Shown here: one piece after another, positions 7,632 to 15,527 of the stretch | How the letters are laid out: the number at the start of each line of letters is the position of its first letter | How positions within the stretch are numbered: position 1 is the first letter of the stretch | Assembly (NCBI GenBank): GCA_017853275.1 | Contig: JAFMJV010000006.1 | Coordinates: 32,097 to 96,096 of the forward strand | Direction: 5' to 3' | Source: Chloroflexota bacterium | Lineage (GTDB): Bacteria; Chloroflexota; Limnocylindria; Limnocylindrales; CSP1-4 | DNA: 64,000 bases | Translations under genes and position numbers: made by a program | The notes under the pieces: model-generated | Told to the model about the DNA's origin: nothing | The model's input: the letters and a program-made list of their open reading frames with translations, nothing else | Databases searched by the model: none

Positions 7632-8812
7632 GCGCACCGGAGACCCCCGCGCATCTCGTGGAGCTCCGGCGCCGGCTCCACCGGGAGCCCGAGCTGCGCT
7701 TCGCGGAGCACCGGACGGCGGCGCTCATGGCGGAGCGGGTGGCCGCGGCGGGCTACCGGGTCCGGACCGGCGTCGGCGGCACGGGGGTCGTGGCCACGCT
7801 GACCGGGAGCGCGCCCGGTCCCCATCTCCTCCTGCGCACGGACCTGGACGCGCTCCCGGTCCAGGACGCGAAGACCGTCCCCTGGGCCTCGGTCCACCCG
7901 GGCGTCACCCATGCCTGCGGCCACGACGTCCACATGACGGTCATCCTCGGGGTCGCGGAGCGGATCGCCGCGGAAGGGCTCCCCGCCGGCCGGCTCACCG
8001 TCGTCTTCCAGCCCGCCGAGGAGCGCCCATTCGGGGAGCCGAGCGGCGCGGAGGCGATGCTCGCGGACGGGGCGCTCGCGGACGGGACCCCGGACGCGAT
8101 CCTCGGCCTCCACGCGTGGCCGGACCTGCCGGCCGGGACGATCGGCGTGGACGAGCGGATCGCGATGGCCTCCAAGGACGCCTTCTCCATCGGCCTGCGC
8201 GGGAAGGGCGGCCATGCGGCCACGCCGAGCCGGGGACGGGACGCGATCCTCGGCATCGCGGAGCTCGTGAGCGGGCTCCACGCGGCGATCGCACGGAGCG
8301 TGGATGCGGGCGACCTCATCGCCTTCAACATCGGGACGGTCCATGGCGGCGCCTCCCAGAGCGTGGTGGCGGGCTCCGCGGAGGTGACCGGGACGCTGCG
8401 GACGGTCGATGCCGCGGTCCGCGCACGGCTCCGCGCGGTGATCGAGCGGGTCGCGGCAGGGATCGCGGCGGCCGGCGAGCTCGGGCTCGACCTGCGCTGG
8501 GCGGACGAGATGCCCGCGATCGTGAACGACGCGCGCCTCGTCCGGCGGGCGCATGCGGTGGGTGCCGCCACGCTCGGCGCGGAGAACGTGCGCGCGATCG
8601 CGGTGCCGCCGATGACGGCGGATGACTTCGCGCGCTTCGCGGAGCTCGGCCCCGCCCTCTATCTCAAGCTCGGCGTGGCGGGCGGCGACCCCTGGCCGCC
8701 GCTCCACGCGAGCACCTTCGACGTGGATGAGCGCTGCATCGGGACGGGGGTGGCAGCGCTCCATGCGCTCGTGCGCGACCTCCTTGCCCGGCCGCTCGGG
8801 GAGGCCGGCTGA
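7628..8812 (+). CDS. M20D amidohydrolase (hippurate hydrolase/HipO-like)
   Basis: A 394-aa amidohydrolase of the hippuricase, IAA-amino-acid hydrolase and N-acyl-L-amino acid amidohydrolase group. It shows RRRLHREPELRF, the metal-site segments RTDLDALPV and HACGHDVHM, and FQPAEE with the catalytic Glu, in the usual order. A dimerisation domain contains KGGHAATPSRGRD, and MTADDFARF stands where relatives have MGAEDF. The enzyme should cleave an N-acyl or similar amide using two divalent metals bound partly by the Cys-His-His set. It starts at an ATGA overlap with the SDR and ends in a TGATG overlap with the oxidoreductase gene. Confidence 0.9.
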   Translation: MSAPETPAHLVELRRRLHREPELRFAEHRTAALMAERVAAAGYRVRTGVGGTGVVATLTGSAPGPHLLLRTDLDALPVQDAKTVPWASVHPGVTHACGHDVHMTVILGVAERIAAEGLPAGRLTVVFQPAEERPFGEPSGAEAMLADGALADGTPDAILGLHAWPDLPAGTIGVDERIAMASKDAFSIGLRGKGGHAATPSRGRDAILGIAELVSGLHAAIARSVDAGDLIAFNIGTVHGGASQSVVAGSAEVTGTLRTVDAAVRARLRAVIERVAAGIAAAGELGLDLRWADEMPAIVNDARLVRRAHAVGAATLGAENVRAIAVPPMTADDFARFAELGPALYLKLGVAGGDPWPPLHASTFDVDERCIGTGVAALHALVRDLLARPLGEAG

Positions 8813-9798
8813 TGGGGAACGTGCGGATCGGGATCATCGGTGCCGGTGCGATGGGCGAGGCGCACGCGGGGGCGCTCGCGCAGCTGCCGGACGTGACGCT
8901 CGCGGGGATCGCCACGCGGACCCGGGGGCGCGGCGAGGAGCTCGCGGCGCGCTACGGGATCGGTGCGGTCCACCCGGATGCCGCGGCCCTCCTGGATGCG
9001 GGGGTGGACGGCGTCGTCATCGCGACGGGAGACAACGACCACGTCGCGCCCACCTGCCTTGCGCTCGAGCGCAGGGTCGCCGTCCTCCTGGAGAAGCCGA
9101 TCGCCGGCGATGTCGCGGGCGCGGAGACGATCGCCGCGACCGTGGCGCGGACGGGCGGGATCCTCGTCCCGGGCCACATCCTCCGCTTCACCCTCCCCTA
9201 CCAGCGGCTCCGCGCGGAGGTGGCGGCAGGGGCGCTCGGCGAGATCGTGGGCGTGGCGGCGCGGCGCGATCGGACGCGCGCGATCCACGAGCACTACACC
9301 TGGATCCACCCCGCCTTCCTCACCTGCGTCCATGACATCGACCTCGCGCTCTGGATGACCGGCTCCCGCGTCGTGCGCGTCCGCGCCCTCGAGCACCGGG
9401 TGGCGGGCGATCCGCAGCCGGATATCGTCTGGGCCCAGGCGGAGCTCGCATCGGGCGCCCTCGCGACCTTCGCCACCGCCTACCTCCACCCCTCGGACGT
9501 GCCGGTCCCCACCTCGGACCGCTTCGAGCTCTTCGGGACGGGCGGCGTGGCCGCGGTCGATCTCACCCAGCCCGCGCTCGTCGTCCACGGCGCGCCGACC
9601 CGGGCCCCGGACTGGCTGATCGGGCTCGGGGACGGGACGGGGGCGATGGCGGAGGAGGCGCGCCACTTCGTCGCCTGCGTCCGCGCCGGCCGGCCCTCGC
9701 CGGTCATCGGCGTGGAGGACGCGCTCGCGGGGATCCGCGTGGCGGACGCGATCGTCCGCTCCGCGGCCTCGGGCGGCGGCGATATCCTCCTCCCCTGA
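8812..9798 (+). CDS. Gfo/Idh/MocA family NAD(P)-dependent oxidoreductase
   Basis: A 328-aa two-domain oxidoreductase. The N-terminal Rossmann fold has GIIGAGAMGEAHA, and the family hallmark EKPI (in LLEKPIAGD) supplies the catalytic Lys. The C-terminal domain has the HDIDLALWM segment, where relatives carry the catalytic Asp/His. Substrates of the family are typically inositols, sugars or sugar acids oxidised at a hydroxyl. Translation is coupled to both neighbours by one-base TGATG overlaps, so it is part of the same pathway as the M20D amidohydrolase and the metallo-hydrolase. Confidence 0.9.
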   Translation: MGNVRIGIIGAGAMGEAHAGALAQLPDVTLAGIATRTRGRGEELAARYGIGAVHPDAAALLDAGVDGVVIATGDNDHVAPTCLALERRVAVLLEKPIAGDVAGAETIAATVARTGGILVPGHILRFTLPYQRLRAEVAAGALGEIVGVAARRDRTRAIHEHYTWIHPAFLTCVHDIDLALWMTGSRVVRVRALEHRVAGDPQPDIVWAQAELASGALATFATAYLHPSDVPVPTSDRFELFGTGGVAAVDLTQPALVVHGAPTRAPDWLIGLGDGTGAMAEEARHFVACVRAGRPSPVIGVEDALAGIRVADAIVRSAASGGGDILLP

Positions 9799-10538
9799 TG
9801 CAGCTCACCCGCCGGATCCACCTCGTGGGGAGCGGGGTCTGGGGCTTCGGCCTCAGCCACGCGTCGGACTGCCATGTCTACCTCGTGGACGGCGGGACGG
9901 AGGCGGCGCTCATCGATACCGGAGCGGGCGTGGATGACGCCGCGATCCTCGCCCTCATCGATGCCTCCGGGATCTCCCGGGAGCGGATCCGCCATGCCTT
10001 CGTCAGCCACGCCCACGCGGACCATGCGGGTGGGGCGGCCGGGCTCCGGGAGGCGCTCGGCCTCACCGTCCACGCGGCTCCCGAGGTGGCCGAGATCCTC
10101 GAGACCGGGGATGAGGCGAAGGCGAGCGTGCCGGTGGGCCGTGCCCAGGGGACCTACACGCCCGATTACGTCTACCGCGCGGTCGATCGCGTGGAGCGGA
10201 CCCGCGACGGGAGCCGGGTGCGGATCGGGTCGCTGGAGATCGAGACGGTCGCGACCCCCGGCCACGCCGCGGGGCACAACGCCTACCTCCTCCACCGGGA
10301 GGGCGGCGCGGACCTCTTCACCGGCGACACCCTCCTCTTCGGCGGGATGATCATCCTCCAGAGCAGCTGGGACTGCGACCTGCACGCCCATCTCGATTCG
10401 CTGCGCCGGCTCGCGACCCACGCGCACGACGGGTTCTTCCCCGGCCACCTCACCTTCTCGGTCACGGACGGGGCACGCCACGTCCGGGCGGCGGTGGAGG
10501 CGATCGAGCGCGGCGGGATCCCCAGGACGCTCTTCTAG
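9798..10538 (+). CDS. Metallo-beta-lactamase-fold hydrolase
   Basis: A 246-aa MBL-fold protein. The zinc motif HAHADHAGG matches HxHxDH. Further ligands are the His in TPGHAAGH, the Asp in FTGDTLLFGG and the late His in FFPGHLTF. This is the glyoxalase II/lactonase/thioesterase-like branch rather than an antibiotic-degrading enzyme; the ordinary length and absence of a signal peptide support a cytosolic role. It is the last coupled gene of the operon beginning at 6888, and a lactone or thioester hydrolysis step would fit after oxidation by the upstream dehydrogenases. That order is inference. Confidence 0.88.
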   Translation: MQLTRRIHLVGSGVWGFGLSHASDCHVYLVDGGTEAALIDTGAGVDDAAILALIDASGISRERIRHAFVSHAHADHAGGAAGLREALGLTVHAAPEVAEILETGDEAKASVPVGRAQGTYTPDYVYRAVDRVERTRDGSRVRIGSLEIETVATPGHAAGHNAYLLHREGGADLFTGDTLLFGGMIILQSSWDCDLHAHLDSLRRLATHAHDGFFPGHLTFSVTDGARHVRAAVEAIERGGIPRTLF

Positions 10539-10547
10539 GACACCCCC

Positions 10548-11147
10548 GTGACCCTGAGGCGCCTCCCTGCCCTCCTCGTCGCCGCGCTCATCGCCGCCGC
10601 CGTGGGCGGCTGCTCCTCCCCCGCGGACCGCGACCCCTGGACGCCGCCCCCGGGGCCGGCCGTCTCGCCGGACCCCGCGGACGCGGCCCAGGTCCGGCAG
10701 GCATCCGTCCGGGGCAGCCGGCTCTGCCTCAGGAACGGCACGACCGACGAGCTCCACGTTCTCTCCTGGGGCGATGGCGCGGATGGCGGCACCCAGCCGT
10801 TCGCCCCCGCGCAGACGACCTGTATCAGCGGCTCGACACGGCGCGGGACGGTGGGCGAGGACGACCATCCCTGGGAGGTGATGGCGCTGATCGCGCGGCT
10901 CGAGCAGAGGAACGGCCGGCAGGTCACGATCGTGGTCGCGAAGGCCTGGGCGTTCAATCCGTGGATCGGCTCCCCATGGCTCGCGTTCCAGGTGGAGTCG
11001 CCCGCGTGGGGGAACGCGGTGAACCACACCTGGAGCGTGAAGGACACCTGGACGTCGGAGAACGCGGCGCTCCGCCTCGTGGGCACGCGGCTCCCGGACA
11101 GCGACGACCACAAGGAGTACACGCTGGAGCTCCTGCCGGCCGGCTGA
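10548..11147 (+). CDS. Predicted lipoprotein of unknown function
   Basis: A 199-aa protein with a GTG start. The N-terminus has basic residues, a hydrophobic stretch of about 15 residues (LLVAALIAAAVG) and a lipobox ending GGC, so Cys22 is likely lipidated. The mature part begins with a Pro/Ser-rich linker and continues as a soluble domain without motifs I recognise. Two Cys residues (LCLRNG and TCISGS) could form a disulphide outside the membrane. It follows the MBL gene by 9 bases and may be part of the same transcript. No function is proposed. Confidence 0.72.
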   Translation: MTLRRLPALLVAALIAAAVGGCSSPADRDPWTPPPGPAVSPDPADAAQVRQASVRGSRLCLRNGTTDELHVLSWGDGADGGTQPFAPAQTTCISGSTRRGTVGEDDHPWEVMALIARLEQRNGRQVTIVVAKAWAFNPWIGSPWLAFQVESPAWGNAVNHTWSVKDTWTSENAALRLVGTRLPDSDDHKEYTLELLPAG

Positions 11148-11165
11148 GCCGCGCGGGACGGGACG

Positions 11166-12590
11166 CTAGACGATGACCGCCTCGATGCCGAGGAGGCGGG
11201 CGACCGCGCTCACCGGGCCGGAGAGGTCCCCGGGCGTGGCGGACGAATGGTGGTTGACGCCGCTCGCGGCCCAACGCGCCCAGGCCTCCTCCACCGTCCC
11301 GTCGCGGAAGCGGAAGGCGCCGTTCGCGGTCCCCGTCTCGGAGAAGCGGCGCGCCGTCAGCTCGCCGCGCGCCACCACGTAGCGGAAGCCGCCGCGCGCA
11401 TCCGGATGCGGCGTGAACCCGACGAGGCTGGCAGGGCCCACGGGCGGCTCGAGGACGGCGCAGACCCCGCAGTGGGCGTCCTTGCCGCAGAACCAGCCAT
11501 TCCGGCGCATCCGCGGGCGGACGCCGGGCTCGAGCCACGCGAGATCATGCTCGCCGCTGTTCGCGATGACGACCTCGCCCGTCGCGTAGTCGATCGCCTC
11601 GATCTCGTGGTAGAGCGCCGCCGCGCCGAGCCGCTTCGTGGTGAGCATCGCGACCGCGGTGAGGATGTCCCCGGTGCAGGTGAAGGGCTTGCCGGCCGTG
11701 GTCAGGCGCCCGAGCCCCCAGCAGGGCGCGATCCCGATCGTCTCCCCGAAGCGGAACTGGGGGAGATGGCAGTTGAAGGCCCCGCCATCGAGCCCGTGGC
11801 GCTCCACGACCGCGTCCAGGGCGAGCGCCACGCGCAGGCTGCGCTCGAGGGACTCGCCGCTCTCCAGCTCCTCCTCGAAGGTCCAGCCCGCACGGACCTC
11901 CGCGTCGAGCGCGGCGAGCGGTCCCGCGCCCACGGAGCGATAGGCGTCCACGACCTCCTCGGGGTCCACGGTCACCGCGGTGATCCCCGTCCCGGCATGC
12001 AGCTCCGCATCCGGGACGTCCACGTGGAGATAGCCCTCCACCTTCGGGCCGATCCGGCCGAGCCGCGCGCGGCGGATCCCGGATGCGACCGTGGCGACGC
12101 GGAGCGCCTCCCGGACCCGCTCCACGGTGACCGGATCGCTGCGCCGGCCGAGGACCATCTCGAAGGGCCGGCGCGTCCGGGCGAGCATGTTCGTGAGCAT
12201 CGGGGCGCCCACGGTCGCCCCCTGGGTCGTGATCCCGCCGTGATCGAAGTCCCCACCCACGAGCCCCTGCTCGTGGAGCGCCCAGATGACGACCGGGACG
12301 CCGGGGAGGGCATCGGTCACCCCGAGCGCATAGGCCGAGGGGACCGCCATCGTCTGGAGGACGAGGACGGCATCCACGCCGCGGGCGGCGAGCGCAGCAC
12401 CCACGCGCCGGCCGTCCTCGATCGAGGCGACCTCCTCGACCGCGACCGGGTCCCAGGCATCCGCGAGGGAGGCGGCGACCCCGCGCGCGAGCGCCATCCG
12501 GTCCGACCGGAAGGTCGGACCGGCGGTGTGCTCCCAGAGCGTCCAGTAGGGGTGGAGGACCGCGATCGGCGGCCGGGGGAGCGCGCGCAT
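11166..12590 (-). CDS. L-fucose/L-arabinose isomerase-like protein
   Basis: A 474-aa protein resembling the FucI/AraA isomerase superfamily, which interconverts aldoses and ketoses using manganese. Supporting features are the N-terminal alpha/beta domain with DAVLVLQTMAVPS, the central segment WALHEQGLVGG, and a C-terminal region with FNCHLPQF, TCTGDILTA and the late GVNHHSS. The two-domain length is close to that of AraA (about 500). The catalytic acidic residues cannot be confirmed by eye, so it may be an isomerase homologue with another role. The ATG at 12590 is preceded by GGGAGG. It follows the tandem mutarotase-like gene by 19 bases, which supports a sugar substrate. Confidence 0.75.
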   Translation of the reverse strand: MRALPRPPIAVLHPYWTLWEHTAGPTFRSDRMALARGVAASLADAWDPVAVEEVASIEDGRRVGAALAARGVDAVLVLQTMAVPSAYALGVTDALPGVPVVIWALHEQGLVGGDFDHGGITTQGATVGAPMLTNMLARTRRPFEMVLGRRSDPVTVERVREALRVATVASGIRRARLGRIGPKVEGYLHVDVPDAELHAGTGITAVTVDPEEVVDAYRSVGAGPLAALDAEVRAGWTFEEELESGESLERSLRVALALDAVVERHGLDGGAFNCHLPQFRFGETIGIAPCWGLGRLTTAGKPFTCTGDILTAVAMLTTKRLGAAALYHEIEAIDYATGEVVIANSGEHDLAWLEPGVRPRMRRNGWFCGKDAHCGVCAVLEPPVGPASLVGFTPHPDARGGFRYVVARGELTARRFSETGTANGAFRFRDGTVEEAWARWAASGVNHHSSATPGDLSGPVSAVARLLGIEAVIV

Positions 12591-12609
12591 CGGCGGGAGG
12601 CCTCCCGGA

Positions 12610-13260
12610 TCAGTCCTGGTGATAGACCTCGTCCATCGTGATCAGGTTCCCGTCCGCGCCGGTGATCGTGGTGATCACGCCCTCGAAGGCCTTCCCCCAG
12701 CGGGCGGTCACCTCGAACTCCGCCATCTTCCGGGAGACGGCCGCGATGTCCGGGTGGTACTCGCCGTAGTAGACGACGTGCGCACCACGCCGGAAGCCGG
12801 TGTAGTTCCGGTAGCCCGCGGCCGCGATCGCCTCGATCATGTCCGGCCACGGGTTCGCGTGGAGATCGTCGTAGTAGGCGGCCTTCTCGGGGTCGATGAC
12901 GATGCTGATCATCGCCCGCTTCATCGGCCCGGGGAGGGCGGGGCCGGCGTTCGTGTGGAAGACCTCGTCGTAGCGGATCAGCTCACCGGAATCCGTGGTG
13001 ATCTGCCCGATGACGTCCCGGAAATAGCGGTTCCACTCCTGGTTGCGCGGCTTGGGGCCGTTCACGGCCATCGCCGTCTTCATGTCCGGGTGGTATTCGC
13101 CGTAGTACCAGACGTCGCAGCCGCGCCGGAAGCCGGAGAAGTTCCGGATGCCCGCCGAGCGGATGTCCTCCACGAGCTCGGGCCAGATCTCCGCGTGCCG
13201 GCGGTCGTACTCCGCCTCCGTGCCCGGGAAGATCCGAAGATAGAAGAGACCGCGCTCCAT
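12610..13260 (-). CDS. Tandem-duplicated L-rhamnose mutarotase-like protein
   Basis: A 216-aa protein made of two mutarotase-like domains of about 108 residues each. The halves repeat each other: GIRNFSGFRRGCDVWYYGEY (about 37-56) aligns with AGYRNYTGFRRGAHVVYYGE (about 148-167). RRHAEIWPEL (about 21-30) aligns with DLHANPWPDM (about 132-141), keeping the active-site-type His. Normal family members are about 105 aa and act as dimers, so this looks like a covalent dimer. The start at 13260 follows a CTGGAGGG ribosome site; the longer reading frame upstream is not needed. A -10 element (TACGAT, 13332-13327) lies upstream. The neighbour is an isomerase-like gene, so it probably supplies the right sugar anomer. 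Confidence 0.85.
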   Translation of the reverse strand: MERGLFYLRIFPGTEAEYDRRHAEIWPELVEDIRSAGIRNFSGFRRGCDVWYYGEYHPDMKTAMAVNGPKPRNQEWNRYFRDVIGQITTDSGELIRYDEVFHTNAGPALPGPMKRAMISIVIDPEKAAYYDDLHANPWPDMIEAIAAAGYRNYTGFRRGAHVVYYGEYHPDIAAVSRKMAEFEVTARWGKAFEGVITTITGADGNLITMDEVYHQD

Positions 13261-13326
13261 CCGGGTGCCCTCCAGCGTCGCCGGCCGCTCGTCGCGGGCC
13301 TTTCTGCCCGCCGGCCACGTTGCGCC

Positions 13327-13332
13327 ATCGTA
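13327..13332 (-). promoter_or_regulatory. -10 element for the tandem mutarotase/isomerase operon
   Basis: On the minus strand the sequence reads GCTACGAT, 66 bases before the ATG at 13260. It matches the GCTAnnnT pattern. The untranslated leader contains the ribosome site CTGGAGGG. Confidence 0.42.
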
Positions 13333-13368
13333 GCGGCCGGCCACCCCGGGCGAGGGGCCGCCGCGGCG

Positions 13369-14193
13369 TCAGCCGGCGAGGACGATCGCGACGCCGGCGA
13401 CCACGAGGAGAGCGGCGGCGATCGCGCGCCGGGGCGGCATCGTCCGGCTCCGCCACGCCTCGATGCCGAGCGCGAAGAGCGGCGTGGTGGCGACGAGCGT
13501 CTGGACCACGACCGGGCTCCCCTGCTGGACGCCGAGGATGATGAAGACGAAGGAGACGGTCGTGAGGAGGGAGCGGAAGAGGAGGCGCGGCGTGGCCCGG
13601 AGCGGGATGTTCCGGGGCGGGAAGAGCGCGAGACAGACGACGGCCGCGAGCGCGGTCCGGACCACGTAGGTCTCCACGAGCCCGACCCCTTCGTCGTAGA
13701 GCATCCGGGTGGCGATCGTGAGGAGGCCGTTCCCCGCGGCTGCGGCGATCGTCCGCCACAGGACGCCGCTCCGGCCCATCTCCCCGAAGGCGCCCTGGAG
13801 CGCCCAGATGACCCCCACGGAGACGACGACCGCGGCGACTGCCTGGCCGGGCTGGAAGACCCCGGGGAGGACGATCGCGGCCGCCACCGCCGCCACGATC
13901 GGTGCGAGCGCGGAGGCGGTCGTCGTCGAGGAGGCCGCGCCGGCGTCGAAGAGGTCCCAGACGGCGATCGCGGTGATGACCATGAGCGCCACCGAGACGA
14001 GGTGGAGGACGACGATCCAGGGGCTCCAGACCCACGCCACGAAGGGCGCGAAGGGGAGGAGGATCAGGCAGTTCGTGACGTAGAGCGCACCGATCAGCTG
14101 GCGCGCCGGGTAGCGCGCGGTGAGCCCCTTGTTGATCACCGCCTGCGCCGCGTTCGTGACGGAGGCGAGGAGGCCGAAGAGGACGGCGATCAT
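13369..14193 (-). CDS. EamA/DMT-superfamily transporter
   Basis: A 274-aa integral membrane protein with about ten hydrophobic segments arranged as two five-helix EamA repeats. Examples are LIGALYVTNCLILLPFAPFV, then VLHLVSVALMVITAI, and late AIAAALLVVAGVAIVLAG. Members export or import small metabolites such as amino acids, nucleosides or sugars without ATP. I placed the start at the ATG at 14193 because residues upstream in the open frame are Pro/Arg-rich and would overlap the divergent promoter and gene. It sits downstream of the promoter region shared with the gene at 14346. The cargo is unknown. Confidence 0.8.
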   Translation of the reverse strand: MIAVLFGLLASVTNAAQAVINKGLTARYPARQLIGALYVTNCLILLPFAPFVAWVWSPWIVVLHLVSVALMVITAIAVWDLFDAGAASSTTTASALAPIVAAVAAAIVLPGVFQPGQAVAAVVVSVGVIWALQGAFGEMGRSGVLWRTIAAAAGNGLLTIATRMLYDEGVGLVETYVVRTALAAVVCLALFPPRNIPLRATPRLLFRSLLTTVSFVFIILGVQQGSPVVVQTLVATTPLFALGIEAWRSRTMPPRRAIAAALLVVAGVAIVLAG

Positions 14194-14273
14194 CGCGCCG
14201 GTGGTGCGGCGGGCCGGGGCCGGCGGGGGCGGGCGGTGCGCATGGGGTGCCTCGAACGGGGTTGGCGAGATGC

Positions 14274-14279
14274 TACCCT
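14274..14279 (+). promoter_or_regulatory. -10 element for the cysteine-cluster gene
   Basis: The plus strand reads GTTGGCGAGATGCTACCCT; TACCCT is the likely -10 hexamer, 66 bases before the ATG at 14346. The same GCTACCCT occurs before the lactonase-type amidohydrolase (16444-16449, minus) and the VOC gene (32313-32318, minus). Confidence 0.45.
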
Positions 14280-14345
14280 CGCCGCGAGGCGGCTGGTCAC
14301 GGCTCCCGGCACCGGCCGGGGCTGCAGCCGGGAGCGAGGCAGGGG

Positions 14346-15461
14346 ATGAGCGAGACACAGATCGCGTTCACCGAGCTGCTCGGCCGGCGCGTCCGGCTCG
14401 GCCGCTGGGAGGACCAGAAGATCTCCACGTGGCGGAAGATCCACGAGGCGATCGACGAGCGGCGCTGGGACGACGCCGCGGAGCTCGGTGCCTACTTCAT
14501 CGACGAGGCGTCCGTCTGCTTCGCGATCTACCGCCAGTGGATCCCGGACCTGAACGGGTTCCTCAAGGATCGCGGGGTGGACGCGGCGATCATCAAGGCC
14601 CGCAACGACCAGGCGGTCGCGGTGGCGCGCCACCCGGACGGACGCGCGTGGCACCCGCGCCGCCAGTGGGACCGCTTCCTGTCGGAGATGCAGGCCTTCA
14701 CTGCCGCGGTCTACCGCGAGCAGGCGGACCTCGCGAAGGAACGGATGGCCACCGCCAAGGAGACCTGGCGGCAGTGCCATGACCGCGACGTGGACCACAC
14801 GTACGGGCTCATGTCGCTCGTCAAGGAGCAGCTCGGCGAGCCCGCGATCCGCGACATGTACGACCGGGTCCTCCTGCCGCTCTTCGCGTGGCGCTACGAG
14901 AAGTTCGACATCGACAAGCACCCCTGGGACGAGGCGCTCGAGACGCTCATGCTCGTCGCCTGCGAGGCGATGCGCGGCCACCTCGTGGGGCCGGAGCGGA
15001 CCGGCGACTTCGAGCTCATCGAGACCGAGGACCGCTACATCCTCCGCTTCGATCCCTGCGGGTCCGGCCAGCGCACGATCCGGGGCGACTGGATCGAGGG
15101 GACGCCGGACCGGACGCAGCCGCCCTACAGCTGGACGGTGAGCACCGAGCCCGCGCCGATGAACCACTTCCAGAAGGGCGTCTGCCTCTACTGCATCCAC
15201 TGCATCGTCCTCATGGAGGAGATGCCGATCGACCGCTTCGGCTACCCGGTGCGGGTGGTGGACCCGCCGCTCTACCCGGATACGGACCGGGACCCGAACG
15301 TGCGCCAGAAGTGCCAGTGGACGATGTTCAAGGATCCCACCGCGGTCCCCGAGGAGTTCTACACCCGGGTCGGCCGCACGAAGCCCGCCGCCTTCGGCAG
15401 CCGGGCCCAGGGGGCGAAGGAGCTCCCGGTGGTCAACGTGGGGATGCCCGGCGCCGGCTGA
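14346..15461 (+). CDS. Cysteine-cluster protein of unknown function (copy A)
   Basis: A 371-aa soluble protein that I do not recognise. Its N-terminal 235 residues are mostly helical. The C-terminal third holds FDPCGSG (Cys238), then CLYCIHC (Cys280, 283, 286), then DRFGYPVRVVDPP and KCQW (Cys323). The paralogue at 25798 has the same five cysteines with identical spacing, and the same His between the second and third Cys of the cluster. This suggests a bound metal, an Fe-S centre or thiol catalysis. The ATG at 14346 has GCAGGGG before it. It is convergent with a lactonase-type amidohydrolase across a strong hairpin; the second copy is also next to such a hydrolase. Distant similarity to ring-opening hydrolases is possible but unproven. 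Confidence 0.8.
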   Translation: MSETQIAFTELLGRRVRLGRWEDQKISTWRKIHEAIDERRWDDAAELGAYFIDEASVCFAIYRQWIPDLNGFLKDRGVDAAIIKARNDQAVAVARHPDGRAWHPRRQWDRFLSEMQAFTAAVYREQADLAKERMATAKETWRQCHDRDVDHTYGLMSLVKEQLGEPAIRDMYDRVLLPLFAWRYEKFDIDKHPWDEALETLMLVACEAMRGHLVGPERTGDFELIETEDRYILRFDPCGSGQRTIRGDWIEGTPDRTQPPYSWTVSTEPAPMNHFQKGVCLYCIHCIVLMEEMPIDRFGYPVRVVDPPLYPDTDRDPNVRQKCQWTMFKDPTAVPEEFYTRVGRTKPAAFGSRAQGAKELPVVNVGMPGAG

Positions 15462-15482
15462 GCCCCTCCCGCGCAGGAACGA

Positions 15483-15518
15483 CGAAGCCCCCCGTGCCGG
15501 CCGGCACGGGGGGCTTCG
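15483..15518. terminator. Bidirectional transcription terminator between convergent genes
   Basis: This is a perfect inverted repeat with 18-base arms and no separate loop (arm begins CGAAGCCCCCCGTGCCGG). It lies 21 bases after the stop of the cysteine-cluster gene and 9 bases after the stop of the amidohydrolase on the other strand. The AAG/CTT edges give a short A/T border on both sides. It is the strongest hairpin in the window. Confidence 0.8.
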
Positions 15519-15527
15519 CTTCCCGGG

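Noticed and set aside
14194..14358. Longer N-terminus for the EamA transporter
   Set aside because: The added 55 residues are Pro/Arg/Ser-rich and would overlap the divergent promoter and the start of the next gene.
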